64,000 nucleotides of DNA from Vampirovibrio chlorellavorus (GCA_001858525.1 LAPX01000014.1:1-64000); one strand, 5' to 3'. Positions 43,888 through 53,669 are shown, numbered from the stretch's first letter. The notes: generated by a model not told the origin, from the sequence alone. Program-made: numbers and translations.

Positions 43888-45069
43888 CTAAAACCAGCGC
43901 CACTGGCTCAACAAAAAATCAACCAGCCAAAAGGCCACGGCAAAGGATGCCAGCATCTGGAAAAAGCCAGCGCCCCACAGTCGGCGCCAAAAACCGGGAT
44001 CCCCATGGGGACGTTCAGAAAACCGGGTCAGTAGTTCCCGCCCCGCCTTTAGCCCGCTTTCCAGCTGAGAGGCCGTGGGTGGCTTGGTGGTAAAGTGCCG
44101 TTGCACCCACAAGCCCAGAGGTCGCCAGTAGGAAAACACCAGCCAGGACCACAGTACTGTGTACAAAAACAACCCCGTCCCATTCAGGCGAGTGAGTCCC
44201 ATGTAAAAAGACAAGCCAATCAACTGCACCCCGCCCAAAAGCACCAGCAAATTGGTGCCACAGCGGCGATGCTCCCTGGGTTGGGCGCGCACCACCGATT
44301 CTGTTAAGGGTAAATCTCGCTCCAGGGCATTGATGGTCATATGCTCGGCGGCGTGCAGGCCCGCCAACGGGCTCAATCGAAGCAGGGTCAACATGCTCAC
44401 CATCAGCAAACCCAGCTCCAGCAAGGTCTGTTCCTGCTCGGGCAAGCGCAACACCACCGGGAACATGGTCACAACGGCGCTGTACCCAATCAGCCCCACC
44501 CAGTCCATCAAGCGGGCCAAAACACCAAACAAAAGCCCAGTGGCCAGTAAGCCCGGCCAACCAGCCCCCACGTTGTAATAACCGCTGGTCATATACACCC
44601 CCAACGGGGTAGCCAAGCCACCCACCCGACGGGGCCGCAGGGTTTTACGCACCAGCCGCAGCAAACGCTCGGCGCTGGCACACTGGCCCGTATATCGACC
44701 TTTTCCATCCACCAAGGGCACAAACGGTAAGTCGCAAGTCTCCAACACCTCGCCCACGTCCCCAACCGAAGCCTTTAGCATCAGGCAAGGCGTTAAAAAC
44801 CGATCCGGCACTTCCTGATAAGCCTGATTCAGCCAATTCTGGGGTAAATTCTGAACATCCAGCAGTTGCCCCCTGGCAATGCCTCCCAAAACCTGACGAT
44901 TGGTCCCCACCAGCACCACAAACTCACTCATCGAAAGACACCGCAGCACATCAGAAGCGGAGGCCGTCAAGGGCAAAGCAGGCACAGGTTCGGCCACCAC
45001 CTCCGCAGTCAGCCCTGCGAAGTCGTGTTTCAGAGCGTCCATGGACTGAGCGGCAAGCGGGAAATGCAT
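43888..45069 (-). CDS. CBS-pair plus DUF1385 membrane protein
   Basis: A 393-residue protein. Residues about 20-140 form two CBS-like modules (LTASASDVLRCLSMSEFVVL, GGIARGQLLDVQNL; second TCDLPFVPLVDGKGRYTG), ending before RLLRLV. The rest resembles DUF1385 (YqhQ): GGLATPLGVYMTSG near residue 150, four or more hydrophobic helices, LHAAEHMTINALERDL with the conserved His-x-x-Glu-His and PREHRRCGTNLLVL. DUF1385 proteins are conserved in Firmicutes and Cyanobacteria with no firm function. A CBS pair, which binds adenosyl compounds elsewhere, is not a regular part of that family. AAGG lies six bases before the ATG. Confidence 0.8.
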   Translation of the reverse strand: MHFPLAAQSMDALKHDFAGLTAEVVAEPVPALPLTASASDVLRCLSMSEFVVLVGTNRQVLGGIARGQLLDVQNLPQNWLNQAYQEVPDRFLTPCLMLKASVGDVGEVLETCDLPFVPLVDGKGRYTGQCASAERLLRLVRKTLRPRRVGGLATPLGVYMTSGYYNVGAGWPGLLATGLLFGVLARLMDWVGLIGYSAVVTMFPVVLRLPEQEQTLLELGLLMVSMLTLLRLSPLAGLHAAEHMTINALERDLPLTESVVRAQPREHRRCGTNLLVLLGGVQLIGLSFYMGLTRLNGTGLFLYTVLWSWLVFSYWRPLGLWVQRHFTTKPPTASQLESGLKAGRELLTRFSERPHGDPGFWRRLWGAGFFQMLASFAVAFWLVDFLLSQWRWF

Positions 45070-45269
45070 AAGAGACCTTCAATTGTTAGAGTGAGTCCAT
45101 TATAAACCGACCTGAGAAACACCCAATCAACAATCCCTGTCACAAGCCCCGTCACAAGTCCCCATCTGCCCCGCTTCAATCGAAACGCAGATCTCTCCCC
45201 CAATAATAGGCAGTCAGCAGACAAGCCAACAGACCATTCACCGGACAAACCGGCTTATCGGCAGTCGAA

Positions 45270-45503
45270 TTAGCTGACTTTCAGGTTGGCGTCCGACAAC
45301 AGACGATTCAGGTAGCTCATGTGTCTGGGCGGACCTTCCAGCCGGACGTTAAAGCCCCGAATTTCGTTGTTATCAGCGTAAATGGGATCAATGGCGTTGA
45401 TGGCCACCTTTTTAGCCTTCTGCACGTACTTGTTCAGCAGGCCAATTTTGTGGGTGACGCGTAAATTTTCCGTCACCAATAGTTCTTGGGTCGTTGTTTC
45501 CAT
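45270..45503 (-). CDS. Small hypothetical protein
   Basis: A 77-residue protein, not recognised. It starts METTTQELLVTENLRV and has a basic, possibly helical KYVQKAKKVAINA stretch and the C-terminal RHMSYLNRLLSDANLKV. ATG 45503 follows AGGTG by eight bases; a GTG three codons earlier would remove that site. It is between the CBS-DUF1385 gene and the transaldolase gene, on the same strand as both. The size, the initiation site and codon bias support a real gene. Confidence 0.6.
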   Translation of the reverse strand: METTTQELLVTENLRVTHKIGLLNKYVQKAKKVAINAIDPIYADNNEIRGFNVRLEGPPRHMSYLNRLLSDANLKVS

Positions 45504-45880
45504 CCGACACACACCTATTGTTATAGAAGGAACAGAGGTTGCAGTACTTTCTTACGTAAAACAGGAATGGCAGCGGTTATAGGATGATGACTACTTTAAA
45601 CATACCAGTACATTCCTCTCATCTCCATTATACGGATAGAGGATTTTTTGCGTTTATCTTGTAACAAAATTAAACGCAATTTTACATAACTTTGTACTCA
45701 CCCAAAGTTTGTGTGTCTATTCAATTGTGGATGGATTCACGGCTTCAATTCAGCCCTCACAGGCCGACCGTCTGCAACTGACCTCAAACTCTCTTGGTTC
45801 ACGCTCCTTCGATACAAAAATATCCCAACAATCCGGGAAAAACGACCGGGAGCTGCGCAAGCAGCCCCAATCTAAACCTT
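45504..45880. other. Intergenic region with terminator and minus-strand promoter-like box
   Basis: No gene is supported. A minus-strand TATAAT (complement at 45627-45632) could drive the 45270-45503 gene. The terminator of the transaldolase gene is listed separately. The middle is AT-rich and otherwise featureless to me. Confidence 0.4.
45838..45868 (-). terminator. Terminator after the transaldolase gene
   Basis: On the minus strand GGGGCTGC-TTGC-GCAGCTCC (one G-U pair) precedes a short spacer and TTTTT, starting 13 bases past the stop codon. Confidence 0.7.
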
Positions 45881-46543
45881 CTATACAGCCAACGTGGCGT
45901 TCAACTTTTCCCAATCCGCCTTGAACTGGTTCATGCCCTTCTCCGTTAACGGGTGATCATACATTTGCTTGATCACTTTAAAGGGAATGGTGGCGATATC
46001 TGCGCCAGCAGCGGCGGCCTGAGTCACATGCAAAGGGTGGCGGATACTGGCGGCCAGAATTTGGCTGGAAAATCCGTGTTGGCGCATCAAATCAACCGAT
46101 TCGGCAATGATCTGCATGCCATCAAAGCCAATGTCATCCAAACGGCCCACGAAAGAGCTGATCAGTGTGGCACCGGCATTGGCCGCCAACAGCACCTGGT
46201 TAGTAGAAAACACCAGGGTCACGTTGGTATGAATGCCTTCCTGAGAAAACCACTTCACGGCCTTCATGCCTTCCACGCAAAAAGGAACTTTCACATAAAC
46301 ATTGGAAGCCCAGGTGGCAAATTCCTTGCCCTCTTTAATCATCTGCTCAGCGGTCTCGCCAACCACTTCCATGCTCACCGGGCCATCCGGCACCAGTTCA
46401 CAAATTTCGCGAATGACACTTTTAACATCGCCACTGCCATTTTTGGCCAACAGGCTGGGGTTGGTAGTCACCCCGGAAATCACGCCCAAAGAGGCGGCTT
46501 CACGAATTTCTTTCAGGTCAGCGGTATCCACGAAAAGTTGCAT
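45881..46543 (-). CDS. fsa: Transaldolase / fructose-6-phosphate aldolase family (FSA/TalC)
   Basis: A 220-residue member of the small transaldolase/FSA family. It begins MQLFVDTADLKEIREAASLG, then GVISGVTTNPSLLAKNG, and the Schiff-base lysine is in NVYVKVPFC; the later TNVTLVFSTNQVLLAANAGA and ISSFVGRLDDIG also match. The enzyme either acts as transaldolase in the non-oxidative pentose phosphate pathway or as aldolase on fructose-6-phosphate; sequence alone does not separate them with certainty. The start at 46543 gives the usual family N-terminus; an upstream ATG (46564) has no better site, and AAGGA is 13 bases away. It ends at a terminator and stands alone. Confidence 0.92.
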   Translation of the reverse strand: MQLFVDTADLKEIREAASLGVISGVTTNPSLLAKNGSGDVKSVIREICELVPDGPVSMEVVGETAEQMIKEGKEFATWASNVYVKVPFCVEGMKAVKWFSQEGIHTNVTLVFSTNQVLLAANAGATLISSFVGRLDDIGFDGMQIIAESVDLMRQHGFSSQILAASIRHPLHVTQAAAAGADIATIPFKVIKQMYDHPLTEKGMNQFKADWEKLNATLAV

Positions 46544-47021
46544 AATCGGATTATCATCCTTCATTCAAGCTCAATGCCATGGGGTGCTTTGCGTTCAGCC
46601 AGATCTGGACCACTCATCCTGTCCGCCCCAGTTCTAAAAGAGCGCATCTTAAGGGTACTTTCCACACAAAGCCACAGCATCTTACCAGAAAAATCATCTA
46701 CGACAAAAAGGCATTGGTAAAGTTTTTTACACAAGCAAACAACCAATCAGCCAACGCCTTATTAAATAACATCCTGCCTACGGGTGGAAAATACCGCCAA
46801 TGCCTCTCCTACCCCATGCAATCTCATGCTTACAGGCCAGCGCCTCAGGCATTCAGGGGATACCCGATGCCCATGCGGTAAGGTAAACTGAAAAGACCGT
46901 TCGGTTTTATGAATTTAATACCGAATGATTGATGCCAAATGACTCACAGGGAACCCGATTGCTTTTTTCTCTTCTATACTCTCCTCTATTAAACTAGGCC
47001 TACAATGCGGAGTTTAGCCGA
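46544..47021. other. Divergent intergenic region, no gene seen
   Basis: No coding frame longer than about 60-100 codons with a ribosome site was seen. It must contain the promoter for the transaldolase gene and that for the 47022 gene; TACAAT near 47001 is a weak candidate for the latter. Confidence 0.4.
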
Positions 47022-48182
47022 ATGACCCACCCATCCTGTCCTCGTTTCAAGCAACGCGTTAGCAGCCTAGTGCTGAGTATGTTACTGCTTGGCAATGCGC
47101 CACTGGCCAGCCTGTCCTACGCGGAAGAGGCCGGTTCCACCGTGTTGAAGGGGAACGTCATTCAAACCAACAAACGAAACAACACCCCCACGGTGAATGA
47201 AGACGACATCAAGGCCATTCCGCCCGGCAGTACATTGGATATGGTAATTTCAACCGCCGTGACCACCGGGGTCAGTGTGGAAGGGGACGAGTTTTTCGGC
47301 AAAGTCAGCAAGGATTACACCGTAGACGGCAAGGTGGTCATTCCCAAGGGCACCATCGTGCATGGGCTGGTTGAGGAGATGGAAGGCCCCAAGCGGGCTG
47401 GCCGCAATGGCTACATCAGCACCAAGTTTGATTATATGATTACCCCGGATGGCCGTGAAATTTCCATTGAAGGCAAAAACACCACCCGGGATTCTAAAGT
47501 CAAGGCCGCCGCCAAAGTGGTGGGCCGGGCTTCCGGCTTTACCGCCGTGGGTGGCATTGCCGGTGCAGTCATGGTTCTCAAGTATGGCGGATTGGCTGCG
47601 GTAGCGGCCTCTAATGGCTATGCCCTGGCCGGTGGCGCTGCCGTTGGTGGAACCATTGGACTGACTGCCGCCATGTTAACCAAAGGCAAAAACGCCATGA
47701 TCCAGCCCGGTGCTGAGATTCGGGTCAAACTGGCTGAAGATTTGCACCTGCCCACAATGAACATGCCGGATGCCTCCGCTGAAAACTATGTGCTAGAGGG
47801 CTTAAAAGTAAAAGTCGTGGGCCTTCGCTTTGACAAAGACCCCTTTGGCGAACCCACTGAAATCAATTTGACCCTGGATGTGACCAATCACACCGAAAAT
47901 ACATTCTCCACCTTTGAAATCGGGCTGGAAGACGAGTATGGCAACCTGTTCTACCCCTCCCCTTTTGGTGATACCGGCATGTGGTTCAGCAAAATCACGC
48001 CCAATACGCATGTCACTAGCAATATCACCTTTAATGTGGACAACATTAAGACAGCCCATAAACTGGTTTTTTTCAAACAGTACAGCCGAGAGCCTCTGGC
48101 CAAAATCGCCTTGACTGACGCCATGGTGACCGATAAAAAAAGCGGCCGCACCAAGAAAGCTGAACAAGCCGCCAATAATTAG
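47022..48182 (+). CDS. Exported protein with C-terminal DUF4352-like domain, unknown function
   Basis: A 386-residue secreted protein with a signal peptide (residues about 10-34, ending LSYAEEA). After a short linker there is a beta-rich region (VISTAVTTGVSVEGDEFFGK, KDYTVDGKVVIPKGTIVHG) that is similar in pattern to the barrel of VirB10/TrbI-type proteins, although this is only a resemblance. A hydrophobic, Gly/Ala-rich stretch (residues about 165-220) follows. The C-terminal 110 residues, VKVVGLRFDKDPFGEPTEIN to HKLVFFKQY, look like a DUF4352/Telokin-like beta sandwich. CGGAG lies nine bases before the ATG. It precedes rpsB but about 250 bp separate them. Confidence 0.75.
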   Translation: MTHPSCPRFKQRVSSLVLSMLLLGNAPLASLSYAEEAGSTVLKGNVIQTNKRNNTPTVNEDDIKAIPPGSTLDMVISTAVTTGVSVEGDEFFGKVSKDYTVDGKVVIPKGTIVHGLVEEMEGPKRAGRNGYISTKFDYMITPDGREISIEGKNTTRDSKVKAAAKVVGRASGFTAVGGIAGAVMVLKYGGLAAVAASNGYALAGGAAVGGTIGLTAAMLTKGKNAMIQPGAEIRVKLAEDLHLPTMNMPDASAENYVLEGLKVKVVGLRFDKDPFGEPTEINLTLDVTNHTENTFSTFEIGLEDEYGNLFYPSPFGDTGMWFSKITPNTHVTSNITFNVDNIKTAHKLVFFKQYSREPLAKIALTDAMVTDKKSGRTKKAEQAANN

Positions 48183-48433
48183 GCTTGAAAGCAGACCACC
48201 GGCTTCTGTAAGATAGATGAACATCAAGCATGCCAAACACTACCGGCACGGCTAGCCCGTTGCTTGTAGAAAATGTTTCAGTGTGTAAGATTATTTGAGC
48301 ATCTTTTGCAAACTCGTCCCTCACTGATTTTTTATTCAATGAAGAGAGCAGAGCGCTGCAAACTGTTACCGCTTATTTTGGTATTGTCTGTATCACCCAC
48401 GTGAAAACATTATTGAAGGAGAAAGAACTACAT

Positions 48434-49255
48434 ATGCCAGTCGCATCCCTACAAGAGTTGCTGGAAGCCGGCGTCCACTTCGGCCACCAGGTACACCGTT
48501 GGAACCCCAAAATGAAACCCTACATCTGGGGCGAGCGCAACGGTATTTACATCATTGACTTGACCAAAACCAGCCACCTTCTGGATCAGGCTTATGAGTT
48601 CATGAAGAAATCCGCTGCCCAGGGCAAGAAAATCGTTTTCGTGGGCACCAAGCGTCAAGCCTCCGACATCGTTGAAGAAGAATCCACTCGCTGCGGCGCC
48701 TACTTCATCAACAAACGCTGGTTGGGCGGCACCTTGACCAACTTTGAAACCATCCGCACCCGTATCAACAAGCTGCGTGAACTGGAAGAAATGCGGGACA
48801 ACGGGCACTTCGAGCGTTTGGGCAAAAAAGAAGTGGCTGTATTAACCCGTCAGCTCAGCAAACTAGAGCGCTCCTTAGGCGGTATTAAAGAAATGCGCGG
48901 CATGCCCGACGTTCTGTTCGTGGTTGACCAGCGCAGAGAGTCCATTGCTGTTCAGGAAGCCACCAAAATCGGCATTCCCATTGTCAGCATGGTTGATACC
49001 AACTGCAGCCCCGACAATATTAAATATGTGATTCCCAGCAACGATGACGCCACCCGCTCCATCCGTTTGATCTGCAAGAAAATGGCCGATGCCATCATCG
49101 AAGGCAACGCCAGCCGTGAAGATCACGTGAACAAAATGCGTAGCGGTCAGGCTGGTACTGCTGTCAGCGTTGAGGAAATGTCTGGTGAACAGGCTGCTGA
49201 AGCCGTTAAGACCGAAGAACGTGAAGTGGTCGCTGCTGCCAACCAGGAAGGTTAA
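48434..49255 (+). CDS. rpsB: 30S ribosomal protein S2
   Basis: S2 sits on the back of the 30S subunit. The protein begins [19 protein letters not shown] and holds [39 protein letters not shown] and [19 protein letters not shown], all standard. The ATG at 48434 gives the family N-terminus; the GTG at 48401 adds 11 residues that include the Shine-Dalgarno AAGGAG. The C-terminal tail is longer than in E. coli and Glu/Ala-rich. It leads the usual rpsB-tsf-pyrH cluster. Confidence 0.97.
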   Translation: MPVASLQELLEAGVHFGHQVHRWNPKMKPYIWGERNGIYIIDLTKTSHLLDQAYEFMKKSAAQGKKIVFVGTKRQASDIVEEESTRCGAYFINKRWLGGTLTNFETIRTRINKLRELEEMRDNGHFERLGKKEVAVLTRQLSKLERSLGGIKEMRGMPDVLFVVDQRRESIAVQEATKIGIPIVSMVDTNCSPDNIKYVIPSNDDATRSIRLICKKMADAIIEGNASREDHVNKMRSGQAGTAVSVEEMSGEQAAEAVKTEEREVVAAANQEG

Positions 49256-49348
49256 GGCAGGCTCGGCGCTTGATGGCGCCTGAGGCAACCACCGTCATAT
49301 TCAAATCATTAATTTAAAAATTGATTTTAAATAAGGAATCAATCCAAA

Positions 49349-50287
49349 ATGGAAATTACAGCATCGCAAGTGAAAGAACTGCGTGAAAAAACCGGAGCCG
49401 GCATGATGGATGCCAAAAAAGCTCTGGTGGAAGCAGGCGGCGATATGGATAAGGCCGCAGAAGTTCTGCGCCAAAAAGGGATTGCCACTGCTGAAAAGAA
49501 AAGTGGCCGTACCGCAGCAGAAGGCCAAGTGGCTTCTCTGATTTCCGCTGATGGCAAAACTGGTGCCATGGTTGAAGTCAACTGCGAAACCGACTTTGTA
49601 GCCAAAGGCGAAGCCTTCCTGGCTATGGTGGCGGAAGTCAACCAGCAAGTGCTTGAAGATGCCCCCGCGTCGGTGGAAGCCCTGTTGGCTCAACCCAGCA
49701 AGGCCCAGGCTGGCGCTAGCGTACAGCAGTACGTGACCGAAAAAATCGCTGCCATTCGCGAGAACCTGAGTATTCGCCGCTTTGTGCGTTACCAGCGCGA
49801 AGGTCAAGGTGCCGTTCACTCCTACATTCACACCGGTGGCCGGGTGGGTGTTTTGGTGGAACTCCAGGCCAGCAAGCCGGAAACCGCTGGAACCGAAACC
49901 TTCAAGCAACTGCTGAAGGATGTAGCTATGCAAATCGCCAGCGCCGCGCCGGAGTTTGTGACCCGTGCCGACATTGATCCTGCCGTGATTGAAGAAGAAA
50001 CCCGGGTAGAAATGGGCAAGGAAGACTTGGCCAACAAACCCGAGGAGATTCGCCGCAAGATTGTGGAAGGTCGCGTTTCCAAAATTCTGGGCCAACGCTG
50101 CCTGATTGAGCAACCATTTGTGAAGGATCCCTCTCAGTCCGTAGACGATGTCATCAAGGCTCGTGCTACCGAACTGGGCGATCCGGAAGTCTCGGTGGTT
50201 CGCTTCACCCGTTACGCCTTGGGTGAAGGCATCGAGAAAAAAGAAACCAACTTTGCCGAGGAAGTGGCAGCCGCCGCCCGCGTGTAA
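49349..50287 (+). CDS. tsf: Translation elongation factor Ts
   Basis: EF-Ts exchanges GDP for GTP on EF-Tu. The N-terminal UBA-like domain reads VKELREKTGAGMMDAKKALVEAG, the core TDFVAKGEAFLAMVAEV follows, and the coiled-coil dimerisation half includes KPEEIRRKIVEGRVSKIL. The 312-residue length is normal. AAGGA lies ten bases before the ATG, 93 bp after rpsB. A strong terminator follows, so pyrH may have its own promoter. Confidence 0.97.
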   Translation: MEITASQVKELREKTGAGMMDAKKALVEAGGDMDKAAEVLRQKGIATAEKKSGRTAAEGQVASLISADGKTGAMVEVNCETDFVAKGEAFLAMVAEVNQQVLEDAPASVEALLAQPSKAQAGASVQQYVTEKIAAIRENLSIRRFVRYQREGQGAVHSYIHTGGRVGVLVELQASKPETAGTETFKQLLKDVAMQIASAAPEFVTRADIDPAVIEEETRVEMGKEDLANKPEEIRRKIVEGRVSKILGQRCLIEQPFVKDPSQSVDDVIKARATELGDPEVSVVRFTRYALGEGIEKKETNFAEEVAAAARV

Positions 50288-50300
50288 AGCTCCTTTTGAA

Positions 50301-50333
50301 AAGCCCCTCCCCATTCCAGGGAGGGGCTTTTTT
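50301..50333 (+). terminator. Rho-independent terminator after tsf
   Basis: AAGCCCCTCCC and GGGAGGGGCTT pair over 11 bases around CATTCCA, followed by a T run. Confidence 0.95.
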
Positions 50334-50395
50334 CAGAAAATATGAATCCGCTCTATTCCTCTTGTAACCTTTAAGACCAGCGAGTGTGCCACCCC

Positions 50396-51175
50396 ATGAC
50401 CCCGACCGACATTGAGACTTTGACCATGACCCAACCAACGCCTCCCACCCAAAGCATCAAGTACAAGCGTATTCTCTTAAAAATCAGCGGAGAAGCGCTG
50501 ATGGGCGATCAGGGCTTCGGCATTAAGCCGGAAGTGATCAGTCTGGTGGCTGACGAGATCGTGGAAGCGGCCTCTCTCGGTTGCGACGTAGCCGTGGTGG
50601 TGGGTGGCGGTAATATTTTCCGGGGCGTGCAAAACTCCACCAAATTGGGCATGGATCGGGCCGCAGCGGACTACGTGGGGATGCTAGCCACAATCATGAA
50701 CTCCCTCATCCTGCAAGAAACCGTCAAATCAAAGGGCATGCAGGTTCGGGTGATGAGCGCCATTGGGATGGATCGCATCGCGGAACCTTATATTCGCCTG
50801 AAAGCCGTGCGTCACCTGGAAAAAGGCCGGGTGGTCATTTTTGCGGGCGGTACCGGCAACCCCTTCTTCTCCACCGACACCACCTCTGCCTTACGGGCCG
50901 CCGAAATTGGCGCCGATGTCATTATGATGGCCAAAAACGGGGTGGATGGCGTTTATGATAAAGACCCCAAAACCAACCCGGATGCAGTCAAATTCGACAC
51001 CCTGACCTACGATGACGTGCTGATGAAAGACCTAAAGGTCATGGATCAGACCGCAGTGACCTTGTGTAAAGAAACCAGACTGCCCATTCTGGTCTTTGAC
51101 TTCAACCAGCAAGGGGCCATTAGCCAGATTTTGCAAGGCGAAACAATCGGTACCTACATCGGCGGACAGCGATAG
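50396..51175 (+). CDS. pyrH: Uridylate kinase (UMP kinase)
   Basis: PyrH phosphorylates UMP to UDP; bacterial members are hexamers of the amino-acid kinase fold. The protein has [27 protein letters not shown], the [17 protein letters not shown] segment, [12 protein letters not shown], and [15 protein letters not shown]. Start is uncertain because no Shine-Dalgarno is visible: ATG 50396 gives 259 residues and ATG 50426 gives 249, closer to the usual 240. frr, which follows pyrH in many bacteria, is absent here; a small minus-strand gene follows instead. Confidence 0.95.
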   Translation: MTPTDIETLTMTQPTPPTQSIKYKRILLKISGEALMGDQGFGIKPEVISLVADEIVEAASLGCDVAVVVGGGNIFRGVQNSTKLGMDRAAADYVGMLATIMNSLILQETVKSKGMQVRVMSAIGMDRIAEPYIRLKAVRHLEKGRVVIFAGGTGNPFFSTDTTSALRAAEIGADVIMMAKNGVDGVYDKDPKTNPDAVKFDTLTYDDVLMKDLKVMDQTAVTLCKETRLPILVFDFNQQGAISQILQGETIGTYIGGQR

Positions 51176-51192
51176 AGTCTTATCTAGCGGCC

Positions 51193-51381
51193 CTACTCTG
51201 GATGGGTGGCCAAATACTTGTCGTAAGCCTTACGGCCTTCGTCCCGCAAGGCGTCTGCGGCTGGCGCCAAGCCTTTGCGCTCATAAGAGAGGGCCCACTC
51301 AAAAAGCCGCTTGGCCTCTAACAGGTCATCGGAACCGAAGATACTACCGTTGAACGCCAAATCATTGATGTCAACAACCAT
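51193..51381 (-). CDS. Small hypothetical protein
   Basis: A 62-residue protein, MVVDINDLAFNGSIFGSDDL at the start and a Lys/Ala-rich helix (YERKGLAPAADALRDEGRKA) at the end; no family recognised. GAGGT lies about nine bases before the ATG, which is good support for a short gene. It is convergent with pyrH, 17 bp from its stop. Confidence 0.6.
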   Translation of the reverse strand: MVVDINDLAFNGSIFGSDDLLEAKRLFEWALSYERKGLAPAADALRDEGRKAYDKYLATHPE

Positions 51382-51604
51382 GTGCTCAACACCTCGCCAA
51401 AACTGTTGCTAAAAGCCAGTACAATTCGCGGAAATTTCAAAAAACAGCGTTCGCTACAGCGCTGTGTATCAATAGTTGTTTTATTTTAGCTCATGCACAA
51501 TGATTTGAAAATGCCCGTATATTTTATAAATAAAACCAATACATCCGAAACTCACTAGTCACGCCTGACAATCCTAAGGCAAAGCAACGAGACAAGACAG
51601 CCTT

Positions 51605-52066
51605 TCAGTTTTCCCCAAAAAACTCGTCCAGCATTTGTTCACGATAATCCCATAGGCGCTCCAGTTGGGAACGCACCAACAGGGCGGCCAAATTCCCGGC
51701 AAGCCCGCCCGGTAAGGCGTAATGAATGACCTCCCGGATTTCCACGCCATTGGAGACCGGTTCAATAAAGTGTTTGTGCTGCCAAAACGCAAACGGCCCC
51801 AGCTTTTGCGATTCCACAAAATAAGCCATGGGTTCTACATGGGTAATTTCAGAGACCCAACGGTAGTTCAGCAAACCAAACGGCTTCATCTGATAGATTC
51901 TGAGCAGACCGGGATAAATTTCTCGGGACAGTTCATAGCTTTCATCCTGCAAATGAACCCAGTCTGGAGTGATTTGCCCCACACTGGCCGGGTTGGCGAA
52001 AAAAGCCCAGGCCACATCCACGGGAATGGGCAAGTTCTGGGATCGAATCAGACAATAAACTTTCAT
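51605..52066 (-). CDS. SRPBCC (START-like) family protein
   Basis: A 153-residue protein with the SRPBCC/polyketide-cyclase fold pattern: MKVYCLIRSQNLPIPVDVAW starts the first strand and helix, FFANPASVGQITPDW follows, and the end LLVRSQLERLWDYREQMLDE is the long C-terminal helix. The middle (VSEITHVEPMAYFVESQKLG) fits the beta-sheet. Such proteins bind lipids or other hydrophobic ligands; no specific ligand is evident. The ATG at 52066 is chosen as the natural N-terminus; the open frame extends 29 codons upstream with no site. It is divergent from the matrixin-like gene. Confidence 0.8.
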   Translation of the reverse strand: MKVYCLIRSQNLPIPVDVAWAFFANPASVGQITPDWVHLQDESYELSREIYPGLLRIYQMKPFGLLNYRWVSEITHVEPMAYFVESQKLGPFAFWQHKHFIEPVSNGVEIREVIHYALPGGLAGNLAALLVRSQLERLWDYREQMLDEFFGEN

Positions 52067-52180
52067 TTCTCTATTGTGACTGATCTTTAACAATCGAGCC
52101 AGATGAACGCAGCGTTCAGCGAAGGCATCGAAAAATAGAAAAAATAGAAGCAAAGGCTACCGGTTGGGCCCCGGCAACTC

Positions 52181-52186
52181 TATAAT
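52181..52186 (+). promoter_or_regulatory. -10 box placing the start of transcription at the matrixin ATG
   Basis: TATAAT lies six bases before the ATG at 52193, so a transcript would begin at or next to the start codon (leaderless). No convincing -35 hexamer is present. Confidence 0.5.
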
Positions 52187-52192
52187 GGCTTT

Positions 52193-53005
52193 ATGGAAAG
52201 AACGTATCTTGACCAGTGCTTGAAAGACGGCCTGACGGTCCGTTGGCCGGATTCGGCCATGCCCATCAAAGTATATGTGGCTCCCTTTCGCTGGTACGAA
52301 AAATCCAAACAAAACGAGTCCTATGCCTACAACCAAATGGTATTCGACGCCTTTGAGCTGTGGAGTAAAGTCTCCGAGGGGAGAGTGCGCTTTAAGCAAG
52401 TGTCCCAGCTGGATGGATCTCAAATTGATATCAGCTGGCGACGGGTGGATCGCAAGTCGCTGGGGCATTGTCAGTACCTGGTGAACCAGCAGTCCCTGAT
52501 GTACTCAGCGGAAATTAAAATTGGCATATCCGATGGGCTGGTACACGGGCAATACAACGACATGGACGAGGTCAAGCACACCATTCTGCACGAAATTGCC
52601 CACGCTCTGGGCTTGATTGGTCATAGCGACGGGGGCGAGGACATTATGTACGTGCCTCACCAGTATGGGGTCATCAACATTTCCCAACGGGATATTGAAA
52701 CCCTAAAGACCTTGTACAAACTCCCCCCGGCTTTCGATTACCTGGCCGTGGGTCGCAAGTTCAAGCTCAAGGAACCCTTTACGATGCATCAGGTATTGGA
52801 TCGTCTGGAGGGCCGCAGCGAGGCGGAAGGCAAAAAAATCGACTTCATTCCCCCACCGCCGCCCGAAAATCCTGCGGTGCTGCAAAGCCAGCACGATATT
52901 CTCAGCCACATGGGGAAATTCCACCTGGCCACCCAGAACATCAAGGTGGACCCCACCCTGAAAAAGATGTTTATTGCCAAAAAGCAAAGTCCCCCCCCGC
53001 TTTAA
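52193..53005 (+). CDS. Matrixin-like zinc metalloprotease
   Basis: A 270-residue metzincin. The zinc motif HEIAHALGLIGH lies in VKHTILHEIAHALGLIGHSD, followed by the Met-turn region GGEDIMYVPHQYG. N-terminal sequence (LTVRWPDSAMPIKVYV, FDAFELWSKVSEGRVRFKQV) fits the M10 catalytic domain. No signal peptide or propeptide with cysteine switch is visible, so export would require an unusual route or it acts in the cytoplasm. The last 60 residues have a poly-Pro stretch (PPPPPENPAVLQ) and a basic end. A -10 box abuts the ATG. The three Flp-like pilin genes follow; a processing role there is speculation. Confidence 0.86.
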   Translation: MERTYLDQCLKDGLTVRWPDSAMPIKVYVAPFRWYEKSKQNESYAYNQMVFDAFELWSKVSEGRVRFKQVSQLDGSQIDISWRRVDRKSLGHCQYLVNQQSLMYSAEIKIGISDGLVHGQYNDMDEVKHTILHEIAHALGLIGHSDGGEDIMYVPHQYGVINISQRDIETLKTLYKLPPAFDYLAVGRKFKLKEPFTMHQVLDRLEGRSEAEGKKIDFIPPPPPENPAVLQSQHDILSHMGKFHLATQNIKVDPTLKKMFIAKKQSPPPL

Positions 53006-53108
53006 ACAATCATCATATTTCGTAACAAACCCTTCAGTTATGGGGGAAACCGCCGATTCTGATTAAGGACTGATCTTTTTTGAGCCCTGCAATCTGGAAG
53101 GTGCGTAT

Positions 53109-53669
53109 ATGACTTTGAAGACCCGACATCGTGGAAGCGCCACTGAATATGGCATCCTTTTGGCCTTAGTGGCCGGTGTTTCCCTTTATGGGCTGCAGAC
53201 ATTAGGGCCTGCCCTCAGCGGTAATTTCAAGAAAGTGGATAGCATCGGAACGCTAAGTCTGCTGGCCCCCCTGGGGGCTTCTGGAGCCGGGCAGCATTCC
53301 GGGGGGAGTCCTGGAGATGCTGTATCTGGTGCTCAAGGCAATGGCCCCAATGGTGCCAATCCCATCATATCCGGCCCTAGGGGAATGAACAACGTACTGG
53401 ATGATCCCGATCAAATTTCAGACACACCAGGGTATGACAACCTGGCTTCAGGCAGCTTGGGTCAGGAAGGTCAAAAGCCTGCTAAAGAAAATGAAATCGA
53501 TAAAAATCCAGCGCCAAAGCCGCCCAAAAGACCGCCCTCCAATGAGAGCTCCTCTGAGAGTTACATACAGATATCAGCCCCAATTGCCATAGCAGCTCCC
53601 GCAGTTGAAGACGCAGCAACAGCAGACGTAAAAAGCAGTGCTGGTGGTGATATGGAAGTCTCTCTTTAA
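53109..53669 (+). CDS. Flp-like pilin protein with extended acidic tail
   Basis: A 186-residue protein. The N-terminus MTLKTRHRGSATEYGILLAL has a basic leader and the Gly then Glu-Tyr pattern of Flp pilins, but the Glu is at +4 after the Gly instead of +5. One hydrophobic helix follows, then a Gly/Ser/Pro/Asn-rich, probably disordered region and an acidic tail, much longer than typical Flp. GGAAGG is seven bases before the ATG. It is the first of three related genes in a row. Confidence 0.78.
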   Translation: MTLKTRHRGSATEYGILLALVAGVSLYGLQTLGPALSGNFKKVDSIGTLSLLAPLGASGAGQHSGGSPGDAVSGAQGNGPNGANPIISGPRGMNNVLDDPDQISDTPGYDNLASGSLGQEGQKPAKENEIDKNPAPKPPKRPPSNESSSESYIQISAPIAIAAPAVEDAATADVKSSAGGDMEVSL

